Source of the DNA: CALHVX01 sp964640725
GTDB taxonomy: Bacteria > Pseudomonadota > Gammaproteobacteria > Pseudomonadales > Azotimanducaceae
NCBI GenBank assembly: GCA_964640725.1
Contig: CAZXIJ010000014.1
Location: 1 to 64,000 of the forward strand
Length of the DNA stretch: 64,000 nt
Reading direction: 5' to 3'
Shown here: piece after piece, positions 1 through 8,268 of the stretch
How positions within the stretch are numbered: position 1 is the stretch's first letter
Layout of the letters: the number at the start of each line of letters is the position of its first letter
Position numbers and translations under genes: made by a program
The notes under the pieces: model-generated
The model's input: only the letters and a program-made list of their open reading frames with translations
Told to the model about the DNA's origin: nothing
Databases searched by the model: none

Positions 1-873
1 GCCCGGGTGCTGCGCCGGCCGCCCCTGGGCGAGATCCTTGAGAGCGCGCACGACATGGCCCGGGAGCACCGCATTATCAGCGCCGTTGCCGGGACCCGGG
101 TGCCGGTCGCGCCGGCCCTCGGGCTGTGCCGCGATGCGGCAGTCAACGATGCGCCGTTCTACATCATGGGGTTCGTGCCGGGCGCCGTGCTGCACGACGC
201 CGAGGCGGCGACGCCGCTGTCAGCCGCAGAACGCGTGGCGCTGTCGGAGCGCGTGATCGATGTGCTGGTGGCGCTGCACGATGTCAATCCGGACGATATC
301 GGGCTCGGCGATCTGGGCCGCAAGGAGGCCTACCTCGCGCGCCAGCACAAGCGCTGGAACCGTCAGTGGGAAGCATCCAGAACCCATGCGGTGCCCGAGA
401 TGGAAGCGGTGTCTGAACGCCTTGGCCAGTACATGCCCGAGCAGATCGGCGCCTGCGTCGTGCACGGCGACTACCGGCTGGGCAACATGATCGTAGCGGA
501 CAGCGACATTCAGGCGGTGCTCGACTGGGAGCTGTGTACCCTGGGCGACCCGCTGGCTGACCTCGGATATCTGTTGAACTGGTGGGTGCAGCCGGAGGAC
601 GACGATGCCGACAAGCACCCCACCGGAGCGGGCGGGTTTCTGTCGCGGGAAGCCATGACCGAGCGCTACCAACAAGTCAGCGGACGGGACCTGTCAGAAA
701 TCAACTACTACCGCGCTTTCTCTCACTGGCGGCTGGCGGCGATCGGGCAGGGGGTCTACAAGCGCTACCTGACCGGTGCCATGGGTGATGACCATGACGT
801 CGACCTGCAGGCGCAGAAAGACGGCGTTGCGCTCCGGGCACAGGCCGCCCTGGAGCTGTTGGAGTCGCTCTAG
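1..873 (+). CDS. Phosphotransferase (APH/ACAD10-11 N-domain type), 5' truncated
   Basis: The C-terminal 290 residues of an aminoglycoside-phosphotransferase-fold protein are present. The frame is open from base 1 and begins inside the N-lobe (the 'VLRRPPLG' strand), so the true start lies left of the window. The kinase-like catalytic loop is visible as VHGDYRLGNMI, and the metal-binding segment as VLDWELCTLGDPLADLGYLL. This combination is characteristic of the APH-type domain found as the N-terminal part of ACAD10/ACAD11, where it phosphorylates 4-hydroxyacyl-CoAs before dehydration. In bacteria the domain is often a stand-alone protein near acyl-CoA dehydrogenases, and one lies at 29.0-30.3 kb. 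The substrate is inferred. Its TAG stop shares the CTAG of the convergent lipoprotein gene. Confidence 0.85.
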   Translation, partial: ARVLRRPPLGEILESAHDMAREHRIISAVAGTRVPVAPALGLCRDAAVNDAPFYIMGFVPGAVLHDAEAATPLSAAERVALSERVIDVLVALHDVNPDDIGLGDLGRKEAYLARQHKRWNRQWEASRTHAVPEMEAVSERLGQYMPEQIGACVVHGDYRLGNMIVADSDIQAVLDWELCTLGDPLADLGYLLNWWVQPEDDDADKHPTGAGGFLSREAMTERYQQVSGRDLSEINYYRAFSHWRLAAIGQGVYKRYLTGAMGDDHDVDLQAQKDGVALRAQAALELLESL

Positions 874-1355
874 CGAGGCGCCAGCGCCAAGCGCCCCAGT
901 TCCTCCTCGCCGCTTCGGGCAAGCACGGTTTCGGCGCCGGCGATCGGTACCGCAACAACCAGGCACGGATGCGTGAGCATCTGCGCCTGTACCGTTGCCG
1001 GGTCTGGCGCCCGCCAATCCAGATCGATGATCAGAGTCTGGGCATCGAGGCTGACCTGCTGGAGCTCGATCCGGTAGCCGGCGGTCGGCATCTGCCCCCG
1101 GGACACGGCAAAAAGCCGGGTGGCAGCCGACAGTTCCGGCAGCTCGGCCTGGTCGTCGGCGCGATCGTTGAGGCTGATCAGCCGGGATCCTCTGATGCCA
1201 GTCAGCTCGGCGAGCTGCACCTCGCTCACTCCCGCCCGGACATTGCTGCAGGTTTGATGGTTGAGCAGCACCTGGGACTGCACCGGCTGCACACTGCCGC
1301 AACTGGCCAGCAGCAGCAGGCCAAGGCTGGCGATGCCAATGGACAGTGCCCTCAT
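870..1355 (-). CDS. PrcB-C-domain lipoprotein coupled to the S8 protease
   Basis: This is a 161-residue lipoprotein. The signal sequence ends in LLLLASC (Cys19), a good lipobox. Residues of about 80-145 match the PrcB C-terminal domain pattern: a 'Q-x-P-T-A-G-Y' turn, then alternating strands (LIIDLDWRAPDP) and a conserved 'LTHPCLVVAVP' strand. In Treponema denticola, PrcB is a lipoprotein that stabilises the subtilisin-type protease PrtP (dentilisin). Here the gene overlaps the upstream S8 protease gene by 4 bp (ATGA), so the two are probably translationally coupled and the partnership is likely the same. The domain call is by eye; exact function is inferred. Confidence 0.7.
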   Translation of the reverse strand: MRALSIGIASLGLLLLASCGSVQPVQSQVLLNHQTCSNVRAGVSEVQLAELTGIRGSRLISLNDRADDQAELPELSAATRLFAVSRGQMPTAGYRIELQQVSLDAQTLIIDLDWRAPDPATVQAQMLTHPCLVVAVPIAGAETVLARSGEEELGRLALAPR

Positions 1356-4294
1356 GGCGCCTTGCTCCCGGCCTTGGGCTTGCGGATCGCAATGCCCTGG
1401 CTGGCGGTGAGTCCCTGAACCCGCTTGGTGCTTGCGGCCGAGGTGCTGGTGCTGGCGGCACTGATGCTGGTCCTCAGCACGGAGGTGAAGTCGATGTCAG
1501 TCAAATCGCTGTTGACGGAAAGGATCTGCGGGTCGTCCAGGGTGCGGAAGGCGCCGCAGGCTTCGCCGTCGTCGCACAGGAAGTTGTCGTCGTCGGAGTC
1601 GGTGCCGCCGAACACTGTGTACTCCCCGAAAGGAACATTGGGCAGATTGAACCGGTATTCGCCGTCGGTGGCCGAAACCACCGCAGCGGGCAGATTCGAT
1701 TCACCGTTGCTGTCGACCAGGATAATGAAGTGCAGGCCGGCGTCAGCCGCCTGGTTGCTGGATGCGACTTGCATGATGACCGACACCTGGACGTCGTTGG
1801 CATCGGAATCTGCGGTCACCGTCGCGCTATAGGCGCCGTCCGCCAGGCCCGTGCGATCGACCACCAGGCGATAGATGCCCAGCCCGGTGCCGTCGGCATT
1901 GCTGTTGTCGACGGTTAGCCAGGGCTCATCGCTCGTGACGGTGGCTATGGTCACCGTGCCGGTGCCGACATTGGCCAGCACCAGATCGAGTTCGGTGCCA
2001 AAAGCGCCAAAGTTGAGGCTGCTGGCGCTGGCTGTGAGGACCGGGCCGGGGTCGGAACCGGTGCCGTTAGCCAGGTTAAGCGCCGCAATGACGGCTTTCT
2101 GGGCGTTGATCAGGCCCCAGCCGAAGCGGTCATCGCGCCCCGCTGGGCCAAGATCGTCCGTCAGGTCGCCGGCGACCAGGGCCATGTCGAACTCTGCGGG
2201 CGTCAGGGCCGGGTGGAGGGCTTTCATGAGGGCCATCACGCCGGCGACGTGGGGCGATGCCATGGACGTGCCGTTCAGGGCCGCGTAGCCGAAATCGATG
2301 GGGCCGGACGAGCCGTCTTCGCCGATCGTGCTGACCACGCCGTCGGAAATTCCGTCACCGTTCAGGTCTGTGCCGTTGTCGCCGCCGGGCGCTGCGATGT
2401 CGACCGTGGCGCCGAAGTTTGAGTAGCTGGCGACCGTGTTGCTGATGGTGGTGGCAGCCACGGAGACGACTCCGTCATAGGCGGCCGGGTAGCTGGGCAG
2501 ATTGCTCGATTCGTTGCCGGCGCTGGCCACGATCAACACCCCGAGGGCCCGAATCTCATTGATGGTGTTCTGCTCGGTCTGGGACGAGAACTCGCTGCCC
2601 AGGCTCAGGTTGATGATATCAGCTGCTTCGGCAGGCGTGGTGCCCGAGTCGTTGCTGAGCCCGGCGGCAAAGCGCATGGCCTGCAGAACGTCGAAGGTGG
2701 TGCCGCCATCCTGGCCCAAAGCGCGCAGGGGCATGATGCGCGAGGCCCAGTCGACGCCGGTCGCGCCGCTGGCGTTGTTGCTCTCGGCACCGATGGTGCC
2801 GGCGACGTGAGTGCCGTGAAAGCTGCTCGAGCCGCCGAATGCCAGGTCGCCCGGATCGTCCGGGTTGGCGTCCAGCCCGTCACCGTCCCGGGCCCGGGCA
2901 GGGTCGGCGATAAAGTCGTAGCCCTCGATCAGCCGGTCGTTCAGGTCCGGGTGGTTGAGCAGGACTCCGCTGTCGATCACAGCAACGATCACGTCGCTGC
3001 TGCCAGTGGTGACATCCCAGGCCAGGGGCAGGTTGATGTTTCGGTAGTGCCACTGAAAATCGTAGAACGGATCATTTGGCGTGAGCATGGGTTTGCGCAG
3101 GCCGTTGACTTCAGCGCTGCCCCAGTCCTGGGTGCGGCGCAGCGCCTTGGCGCGCATCAGAGTCTCCAGGCGTGCGGCCTGCGCTGTGCTGATCTTGCTG
3201 CCGGCAGGCATGCTGATGGTCGAGACGCGCTCCAGAACGGCCAGGGAGCGGTTCGGTATGCTCTGGCGGCCGGTGCCGCCGATCATGGCTGCAGCGGTTC
3301 GCGCGCCGCCGGTGTTCGCGCGCGCCATGCGCAGCAGGTGCGGCGCGCTGCTGGTCTTGTCGCCGACAAGAATTTCGCCGCTGACAAAGGGATCTGACAA
3401 GCGACTCAACGGCCGCGGGCCGCCGGCGGCGCTCAGGGTCAGGCCCACGGTCATCGAGTAGTTGCTGGCACCGGTCACGGGCACCACTTCAATGAAGTAG
3501 CTGCCTGCCGATGTGACCGCCAGGGACTCGGTGGTGTTGTCGCCCACCGAGGCGTCAACCAGCGCACGGCTCGCGTCGTACAACCGCAGGTCCAGATCGG
3601 CGTCGCCTTCGGCGACGGCGAGAAAGATCGTTTCTGTGCCGGTCAGGTCAATACGATAAAAGTCGCCGGGGTCGCCGCTCGCGAACAGGTTGCCGCTGCT
3701 GGCCCCGGTGTTCGGTACGTTCGCGAAGCCGCCAAGCGTCACCGGGTTCGGTAGCGCCTGCGCGTCGTCAAAGCTGTTGTTGGAGCTGATCGTGGTCAGT
3801 CTGTCGTTCACGTCAGCGTCGATCGCGCTGCTGCCCAGGATGCGCGCAGTGCCGCTGACGCTGCCCGAGCCGCTGGCCGCTTCGATCACCATCGCCTGCG
3901 TCGCGCTGCCGGTTTCGTCTTCGTCATCCGTGACGGTCAGTTCGATGGTGTAGTTGCCGGCCGCACGGTAGGTGTGCTGCGCGGTCAGGCCGATGCGTAC
4001 GCTCGAGCCGTCGCCGAAGTCCCAGCTGTAGCTGGCGATGCTGCCGTCGCTGTCGCTGGAGCCTGCGGCGTCTACGGACACCGTCAGCGGTGCCGGCCCG
4101 GTGGTGCCAGGACTGACTGCGAAGCTTGCCGTCGGCGCGACATTGGCCGGCGGCGGGGCAGGGGGCGGCGCTGGCGCTGGCGCGCGGCTGCTGCCGCCAC
4201 CGCCGCCACAACCGCCCAGGACCAGGGCCGCTGCCAACACGGCATGGCCGAGGCTGGGGGCGGAAAGGGCGCGCGCGCGGGAGAAACTCGGCAT
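1352..4294 (-). CDS. Secreted S8 (subtilisin-family) serine protease with PKD and PPC domains
   Basis: This is a 980-residue multidomain protease. The N-terminus is a lipoprotein-type signal (LVLGGC, Cys29) followed by a Gly stretch and a Pro-rich linker. A PKD domain spans about 50-140 (SYSWDFGDGSS). A pre-peptidase C-terminal (PPC) domain spans about 170-285 (DPGDFYRIDL, SYFIEVVP). The S8 catalytic domain spans about 400-740, with Asp441 (AVIDSG), His493 (FHGTHVAGT), oxyanion Asn594 (SAGNES) and Ser677 (NGTSMASPHVAG). The tail of about 250 residues is beta-rich and ends with a Ser/Thr-rich segment. All triad residues are present, so the enzyme should be active. AAGGA lies 7-8 nt before the ATG. 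It heads an operon with the PrcB-like lipoprotein and lies about 320 bp downstream of a putative MerR-controlled promoter. Confidence 0.92.
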   Translation of the reverse strand: MPSFSRARALSAPSLGHAVLAAALVLGGCGGGGGSSRAPAPAPPPAPPPANVAPTASFAVSPGTTGPAPLTVSVDAAGSSDSDGSIASYSWDFGDGSSVRIGLTAQHTYRAAGNYTIELTVTDDEDETGSATQAMVIEAASGSGSVSGTARILGSSAIDADVNDRLTTISSNNSFDDAQALPNPVTLGGFANVPNTGASSGNLFASGDPGDFYRIDLTGTETIFLAVAEGDADLDLRLYDASRALVDASVGDNTTESLAVTSAGSYFIEVVPVTGASNYSMTVGLTLSAAGGPRPLSRLSDPFVSGEILVGDKTSSAPHLLRMARANTGGARTAAAMIGGTGRQSIPNRSLAVLERVSTISMPAGSKISTAQAARLETLMRAKALRRTQDWGSAEVNGLRKPMLTPNDPFYDFQWHYRNINLPLAWDVTTGSSDVIVAVIDSGVLLNHPDLNDRLIEGYDFIADPARARDGDGLDANPDDPGDLAFGGSSSFHGTHVAGTIGAESNNASGATGVDWASRIMPLRALGQDGGTTFDVLQAMRFAAGLSNDSGTTPAEAADIINLSLGSEFSSQTEQNTINEIRALGVLIVASAGNESSNLPSYPAAYDGVVSVAATTISNTVASYSNFGATVDIAAPGGDNGTDLNGDGISDGVVSTIGEDGSSGPIDFGYAALNGTSMASPHVAGVMALMKALHPALTPAEFDMALVAGDLTDDLGPAGRDDRFGWGLINAQKAVIAALNLANGTGSDPGPVLTASASSLNFGAFGTELDLVLANVGTGTVTIATVTSDEPWLTVDNSNADGTGLGIYRLVVDRTGLADGAYSATVTADSDANDVQVSVIMQVASSNQAADAGLHFIILVDSNGESNLPAAVVSATDGEYRFNLPNVPFGEYTVFGGTDSDDDNFLCDDGEACGAFRTLDDPQILSVNSDLTDIDFTSVLRTSISAASTSTSAASTKRVQGLTASQGIAIRKPKAGSKAP

Positions 4295-4466
4295 GTTTGG
4301 GTCCTTGGTCGCCAGGGAACAGGTCAGATCCGGATTGTCCCACCGGGGTTGGCTTTGATGACGGGTCGCCGTGGACTTGGACCACGGAACTGCATCACAG
4401 ATCCGTAGAAAGCTTAGCTGAGCGAGGGGCCTGTGGCGTCAGGGCTGCGCGAAGGCCAGAAACGAC

Positions 4467-4497
4467 AAAGCCGGTCTGCGTGAGCGGGACCGGCTTT
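4467..4497 (-). terminator. Stem-loop downstream of the MerR gene / in the protease leader
   Basis: There is a perfect 10-bp inverted repeat, AAAGCCGGTC (4467-4476) and GACCGGCTTT (4488-4497), with an 11-nt loop. On the minus strand it is followed by GTCGTTTC, so the U-tract is weak. It lies 150 bp after the MerR-gene stop and 170 bp before the protease start. It could terminate the regulator transcript or attenuate the protease mRNA. Apart from this hairpin and the promoter at 4610-4672, no gene is seen in 4295-4646. Confidence 0.5.
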
Positions 4498-4609
4498 GAA
4501 GGACTGAATAAAAAAGGCGTGTCAGCGGTTACCCGTTGAAACAGCTCCGTCTTCTGGGGGAAGGACACTTGAAAGGGAGGACTGCTGGAGCTGTATGCAC
4601 GCCGGAAAC

Positions 4610-4672
4610 TGAATATGTACGCATTATGTACTGTACAAAATCTGTGTCAACGATTTTTTTCCGCAGTGTACA
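4610..4672 (-). promoter_or_regulatory. Leftward promoter with TGTAC operator-like repeats
   Basis: Reading the minus strand, a perfect -35 box TTGACA (4650-4645) is followed by a 16-nt spacer and CATAAT (4628-4623), five of six to consensus. On the + strand, TATGTAC occurs at 4614-4620 and 4625-4631, exactly 11 bp apart. A palindromic TGTACA lies between the two boxes (4632-4637) and another lies upstream (4667-4672). The -35 overlaps the TGA stop of the MerR-type gene. Tandem 11-bp repeats around TGTACA are the kind of site reported for CarH/LitR-like MerR regulators. The next gene in its path is the S8 protease. Confidence 0.6.
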
Positions 4673-5603
4673 GATGGTCTTGCTCCACGAGCCGCTCCAG
4701 GGATCTCTCGAGCAGCGCGCGCGCCTGAGTGGCCTCGGCGTGCACGGTTCGGTAGGTCCCGCTCGTGCCCCTGGGACCGGCAGCAAGGGGGCCGCGCGCG
4801 GCGCTCGCGTCTTCCTCCACCAGGGCTTCCGCATAGGCCGCGAAAGCATTCAGGTCGGTGATCAGCCGGGCCAGGTGTCTCGGGCACTGGGTGCTGTCGT
4901 CCTGGCTGCCGGCGATGGCGATCAGCTCTTCGTCGCTGAAATGCCGCTCTGCCGCCTGGGTGCTGACCAGCGCGCTGCCGGCGGCCTGGGTGGCCAGGCG
5001 CTCGATTTCCGCCAGCGATTGAGGCCAGCTCAGCAGGTCGAAGTCTCCGGCCTGGGCGGCCTGCCGGGCGGATGGCGTGGCGAATTCATAGAGCACCAGC
5101 AGCTCGGCCTCGGGCACCACGTCCTGCAGCTGCTGGAGGGGCGTGAGCTGCAGGACCGGGATTTGAACGACCAGCACGTCAGGCTGCAGCCGGTCCGGAT
5201 CGTCCACGTCCCAGGCGGCGAGAAAGGCGTCGATGTTGGCGCTGCGGCTCACGACCTGCAGCCGCGTGCTGGCCTGTTGTTCCAGCAGCAACAGGTTGCT
5301 GCCGATCAGCGCTGCGCGGGCGGCCCGGGCATTGTCTGGCTGCGCGGTGCGAGCAGGCGTCAACCGGGCCTCGAGCTGGGCGAGGGACAGGGAGACCAGC
5401 GAGCTGATGGGCTGCCCGCTGTCGATGAGCGTGCGCACGGCTTTGAGCCATATCACCTGTTCATCGCTGTAGTAACGGGTTTTGCCGACTTTCTGGGCGG
5501 GCGCCACGCCGTAGCGCCGTTCCCAGGCGCGCAGGCGCTCTACGGCAATGCCGGTGAGTTTGGCAACGCTGCCGATGCGGTAGAGGTCTTCTGCCTGGTG
5601 CAT
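4647..5603 (-). CDS. MerR-family transcriptional regulator with a degenerate B12-binding-like C-terminus
   Basis: The protein has 318 residues. The N-terminal winged helix (about 8-75) is MerR-type: 'YRIGSVAKLTGIAVERLRAWERRYG', with 'TRYYSDEQVIWL' as the wing and next helix. The C-terminal half has alternating hydrophobic strands and helices (DVLVVQIPVL, AELLVLYEF) like the Rossmann part of the cobalamin-binding fold in MlrA/CarA/LitR proteins. No DxHxxG cobalamin motif is visible. An ATG at 5627 is also in frame, but the best promoter (TGGACA-16-TACACT) would start transcription at about 5624. CAGGG precedes the ATG at 5603, so the shorter form is preferred. The effector is unknown. Confidence 0.8.
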   Translation of the reverse strand: MHQAEDLYRIGSVAKLTGIAVERLRAWERRYGVAPAQKVGKTRYYSDEQVIWLKAVRTLIDSGQPISSLVSLSLAQLEARLTPARTAQPDNARAARAALIGSNLLLLEQQASTRLQVVSRSANIDAFLAAWDVDDPDRLQPDVLVVQIPVLQLTPLQQLQDVVPEAELLVLYEFATPSARQAAQAGDFDLLSWPQSLAEIERLATQAAGSALVSTQAAERHFSDEELIAIAGSQDDSTQCPRHLARLITDLNAFAAYAEALVEEDASAARGPLAAGPRGTSGTYRTVHAEATQARALLERSLERLVEQDHLYTAEKNR

Positions 5604-5630
5604 GGGGATGCCCTGGACAAGGGGCATCAG

Positions 5631-5665
5631 AGTGTACGCGCCGTTACGGTCTTGTCCAGTACTGA
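5631..5665 (-). promoter_or_regulatory. Promoter of the MerR-type gene
   Basis: On the minus strand TGGACA (5658-5653), a 16-nt spacer and TACACT (5636-5631) form a plausible sigma70 promoter. A GCGTACA element overlaps the -10 and a CAGTAC element overlaps the -35 region. The same two short words occur in the promoter at 4610-4672, which suggests autoregulation (inference). Confidence 0.5.
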
Positions 5666-5820
5666 GCTGCTTTGCTCGGGATGCTGTTCAGGTTTGGGGG
5701 ACTTTGTTCGGGCTGAGCGTCCTGGCCCGCTCACCCGACAGGCGCGCGGCCTGTGGTAAATGAACTACATTGGCAGTCCGGCGCGCCCCTGCGCCGGCCA
5801 CCGAGCGCGGGGAGGGCGCC

Positions 5821-7365
5821 ATGAAGAACAATATCGGCCTGTTACTGACCAAGCGGGCGTTTCTGAATCCGGACAGTGAAGCCTATGTCGACGACCACTC
5901 GGGGCTGCGGCTGAGCTATCGGGCCCTGAATGAACGTAGCAACCAGCTTGCCAATGCCTTTGTAGACGCCGGCGTGGCGCAAGGCGAGCGGGTTGGGCTG
6001 TTGCTCATGAACGGCGTGGAGTTCATGGAGTCCTTTTTTGCCCTGGCCAAGATCGGGGCCGTGGTGGTGCCCCTGAACTGGCGCCTGGTGGCTGACGAGC
6101 TCGAATTCATTCTGAAGGACAGCGGCACCACGCGGCTGATCTTCGACGATGAGTTTGAGGCGGTGGTGGCGGAGCTGCACAGCCGCGGCGATCGCACGGA
6201 TATCGGTCACTGGCTGCATGTGAGCGGCAGCCAGGCGCAGGCGCCGTTCGCGGACAGCTACGAGACGTTTCGCGAGCAGGGCAGTGCGGCCGAGCCGTCT
6301 GCCGTCGGCGTGGATGACGACATGCTGTACATCATGTACACCAGCGGCACCACGGGCCTGCCGAAAGGTGTGGTGCACACGCACGGCACGACCCTGTGGG
6401 CGGTGCTGACCATCGGCGCGAACCCGATCTATTATCTCGAAGACCGTTACCTGGCCTGTTTGCCCATGTTTCACGTCGGGGCGCTTACGCCGCTGACCGG
6501 CAACGTCTACAAGGGCGCGACCACGGTCGTCATGCGCAGCTTTGACCCGGTGCGTGCCTGGACACTGATTGAACAGGAACGGATTTCCACGGCGCTGATG
6601 GTGCCGGCCATGCTCAATTTCATGAATCAGGTGCCCGACCTTGAGCGCTTTGACAAATCGAGCCTGCGCTGGGTCATGACCGGTGCCGCGCCCGTTCCCG
6701 CCGAGCTGATTCAGACCTACGCAGACCTCGGCATCGAAGTGCAGCAGGTTTACGGGTTGACGGAATGCTGTGGCCCGGCCTGTTTGATGGACGGCGCCAA
6801 TGCGCTGCGCAAGCCGACGTCGACCGGGCGCGCTTTTTTCCACACAGACGTGCGCGTGGTGGACGAAGCCGGCAACGATTGCGATCCCGACACCGCAGGC
6901 GAAGTGATCATGCGCGGCGCCCACGTTATGGTCGAGTACTGGAACCGGCCCGATGCAACCGCCGAGACGCTGCGTGACGGCTGGCTGCACACAGGCGACA
7001 TCGCGATCATGGATGACGAAGGGTTCGTTCATATCCAGGACCGGATCAAGGACATGATTATTTCCGGCGGCGAGAACGTGTATCCGGCCGAAGTGGAAGC
7101 CGCCCTCATGGCCCACCCGCAGGTCAGCGAGGCGGCCGTCATCGGCCAGGAAAGCGAGCGCTGGGGGGAGAGCCCCTTTGCGATCGTTGTGCGCTCGGAC
7201 CCGGCGCTCACGGAAGCCGATGTGCTTCGGCACTGTCAGGGCAAGCTGGCTCGCTTCAAGCAACCCTGCGCAGTGGCCTTTATCGACGAGATACCGCGAA
7301 ATCCGAGCGGCAAGATCCTGAAACGGATTCTCCGGGAGGCGTATCCTGGTCCGGCGCCCTCCTAA
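5821..7365 (+). CDS. Acyl-CoA synthetase (AMP-binding, FadD-like)
   Basis: This is a 514-residue ANL-superfamily adenylate-forming enzyme that activates a carboxylic acid to its acyl-CoA through an acyl-AMP intermediate. The P-loop-like motif is YTSGTTGLPKGVVHTH (about 177-192). The A5 motif is YGLTECCGPA. The hinge region is GWLHTGDIAIMDDEGFVHIQ followed by DRIKDMIISGGENVYP. The catalytic Lys sits in PSGKILKR near the C-terminus. Length and order are normal for medium/long-chain fatty acyl-CoA ligases. The ATG at 5821 follows GGGGAGGGCGCC, an excellent RBS, so the in-frame start at 5770 is rejected. The chain-length preference cannot be read from the sequence. Confidence 0.92.
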   Translation: MKNNIGLLLTKRAFLNPDSEAYVDDHSGLRLSYRALNERSNQLANAFVDAGVAQGERVGLLLMNGVEFMESFFALAKIGAVVVPLNWRLVADELEFILKDSGTTRLIFDDEFEAVVAELHSRGDRTDIGHWLHVSGSQAQAPFADSYETFREQGSAAEPSAVGVDDDMLYIMYTSGTTGLPKGVVHTHGTTLWAVLTIGANPIYYLEDRYLACLPMFHVGALTPLTGNVYKGATTVVMRSFDPVRAWTLIEQERISTALMVPAMLNFMNQVPDLERFDKSSLRWVMTGAAPVPAELIQTYADLGIEVQQVYGLTECCGPACLMDGANALRKPTSTGRAFFHTDVRVVDEAGNDCDPDTAGEVIMRGAHVMVEYWNRPDATAETLRDGWLHTGDIAIMDDEGFVHIQDRIKDMIISGGENVYPAEVEAALMAHPQVSEAAVIGQESERWGESPFAIVVRSDPALTEADVLRHCQGKLARFKQPCAVAFIDEIPRNPSGKILKRILREAYPGPAPS

Positions 7366-7494
7366 GTGGCGCCTGGCAAAGCGAAACTGCGAACCCGGTC
7401 TCAGGCTGCGGCTTGCCCGCGACGCCTGGACCGGCACACTGGAACTGACCGCGCGTCACGGACGACGCTCCTGCAAACACTGAGGAGCCCCGCC

Positions 7495-8268
7495 ATGAAT
7501 GATTTCTTCTCGCTGCGCCGCGCGATGTCGCGCGCAATGACCGCCGCGGTTGTCGCTGCGCTGGCAGCTGCCCCTGCAATCGCAGACGTTTCCAAGGCCA
7601 GCGACTGGGTCGGCCGCACTGTGGTCACCGCCGAGGGCGATCCTCTGGGGCGAATCGAAGACCTGGCGCTGGATGTCGAAAGCGGGCAGCTCGCGTTCTG
7701 GGTGGTCTCTGTTGGCAGCTTCCTGATCGAAGAGAGCCTCATTGCGGTCCACCCCGATGCGCTCGGGCCCTCGGCTCAGGGCAAAGCGCTCGTGTTGCAC
7801 GGTAGCGATCTGACCAAGGCGCGTCGCTTCAACGCCGATAGCTGGCCCGCAGCGCCGGACGTGTTGCCCAGTGCCGCTGCTGGTGACGGCCCGTTGGTGA
7901 CCGCATCCGCTGATGCGGAGGAAGCCCCGACAGGGTTTGGGCAGTCCGGCTCGGCGATGATCAGCGATGGTCGCCGGCAGGCGATCTTCGCGGACGGCGA
8001 ACGGCGCATCGAGCGCGTCGGCAGCGGTCCGGCTGCCGAACCGGCGCGCGTCGCCGCGAAAGGTCCCGGCGCCGGGACCTTCGTTGACCCGGAGCGCGTT
8101 GAGCTGCCGTCCTTCGAACGCCTGGATAGCGATGGCGACGGTGTGCTTGATCGTCGGGAAATCGGCCCGCGGCTGGGTCGCGGTGAGCCGTTTCCGACGG
8201 TTGATGTCGACGGCAACGGCACGGTCGACAGCTTTGAGTTTGACCTGCTCAAGGACTCCCGCGGCTAG
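7495..8268 (+). CDS. Exported PRC-barrel protein with two C-terminal EF-hands
   Basis: This is a 257-residue protein with a signal peptide ending near APAIADV. Residues of about 30-100 look like a PRC-barrel (DWVGRTVVTAEGDPLGRIEDLALDVES pattern, beta-rich). A low-complexity linker follows. The C-terminus carries two canonical 12-residue EF-hand calcium loops, DSDGDGVLDRRE and DVDGNGTVDSFE. Both domain calls are by motif. Export plus Ca2+ loops suggests a periplasmic or surface Ca2+-responsive protein; its partner is unknown. GAGGAG 8 nt before the ATG decides the start. The 3' end overlaps the convergent udgX gene by 20 bp. Confidence 0.75.
   Translation: MNDFFSLRRAMSRAMTAAVVAALAAAPAIADVSKASDWVGRTVVTAEGDPLGRIEDLALDVESGQLAFWVVSVGSFLIEESLIAVHPDALGPSAQGKALVLHGSDLTKARRFNADSWPAAPDVLPSAAAGDGPLVTASADAEEAPTGFGQSGSAMISDGRRQAIFADGERRIERVGSGPAAEPARVAAKGPGAGTFVDPERVELPSFERLDSDGDGVLDRREIGPRLGRGEPFPTVDVDGNGTVDSFEFDLLKDSRG

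Noticed and set aside
4647..5603. Cobalamin (light) sensing by the MerR-type regulator
   Set aside because: The DxHxxG cobalamin-ligand motif is absent, so a B12 function is not claimed despite the fold resemblance.
4536..5759. A long rightward open frame over the MerR-type gene
   Set aside because: It is antisense to a gene with a clear HTH domain, has no recognisable domain, and reflects GC-rich codon use.
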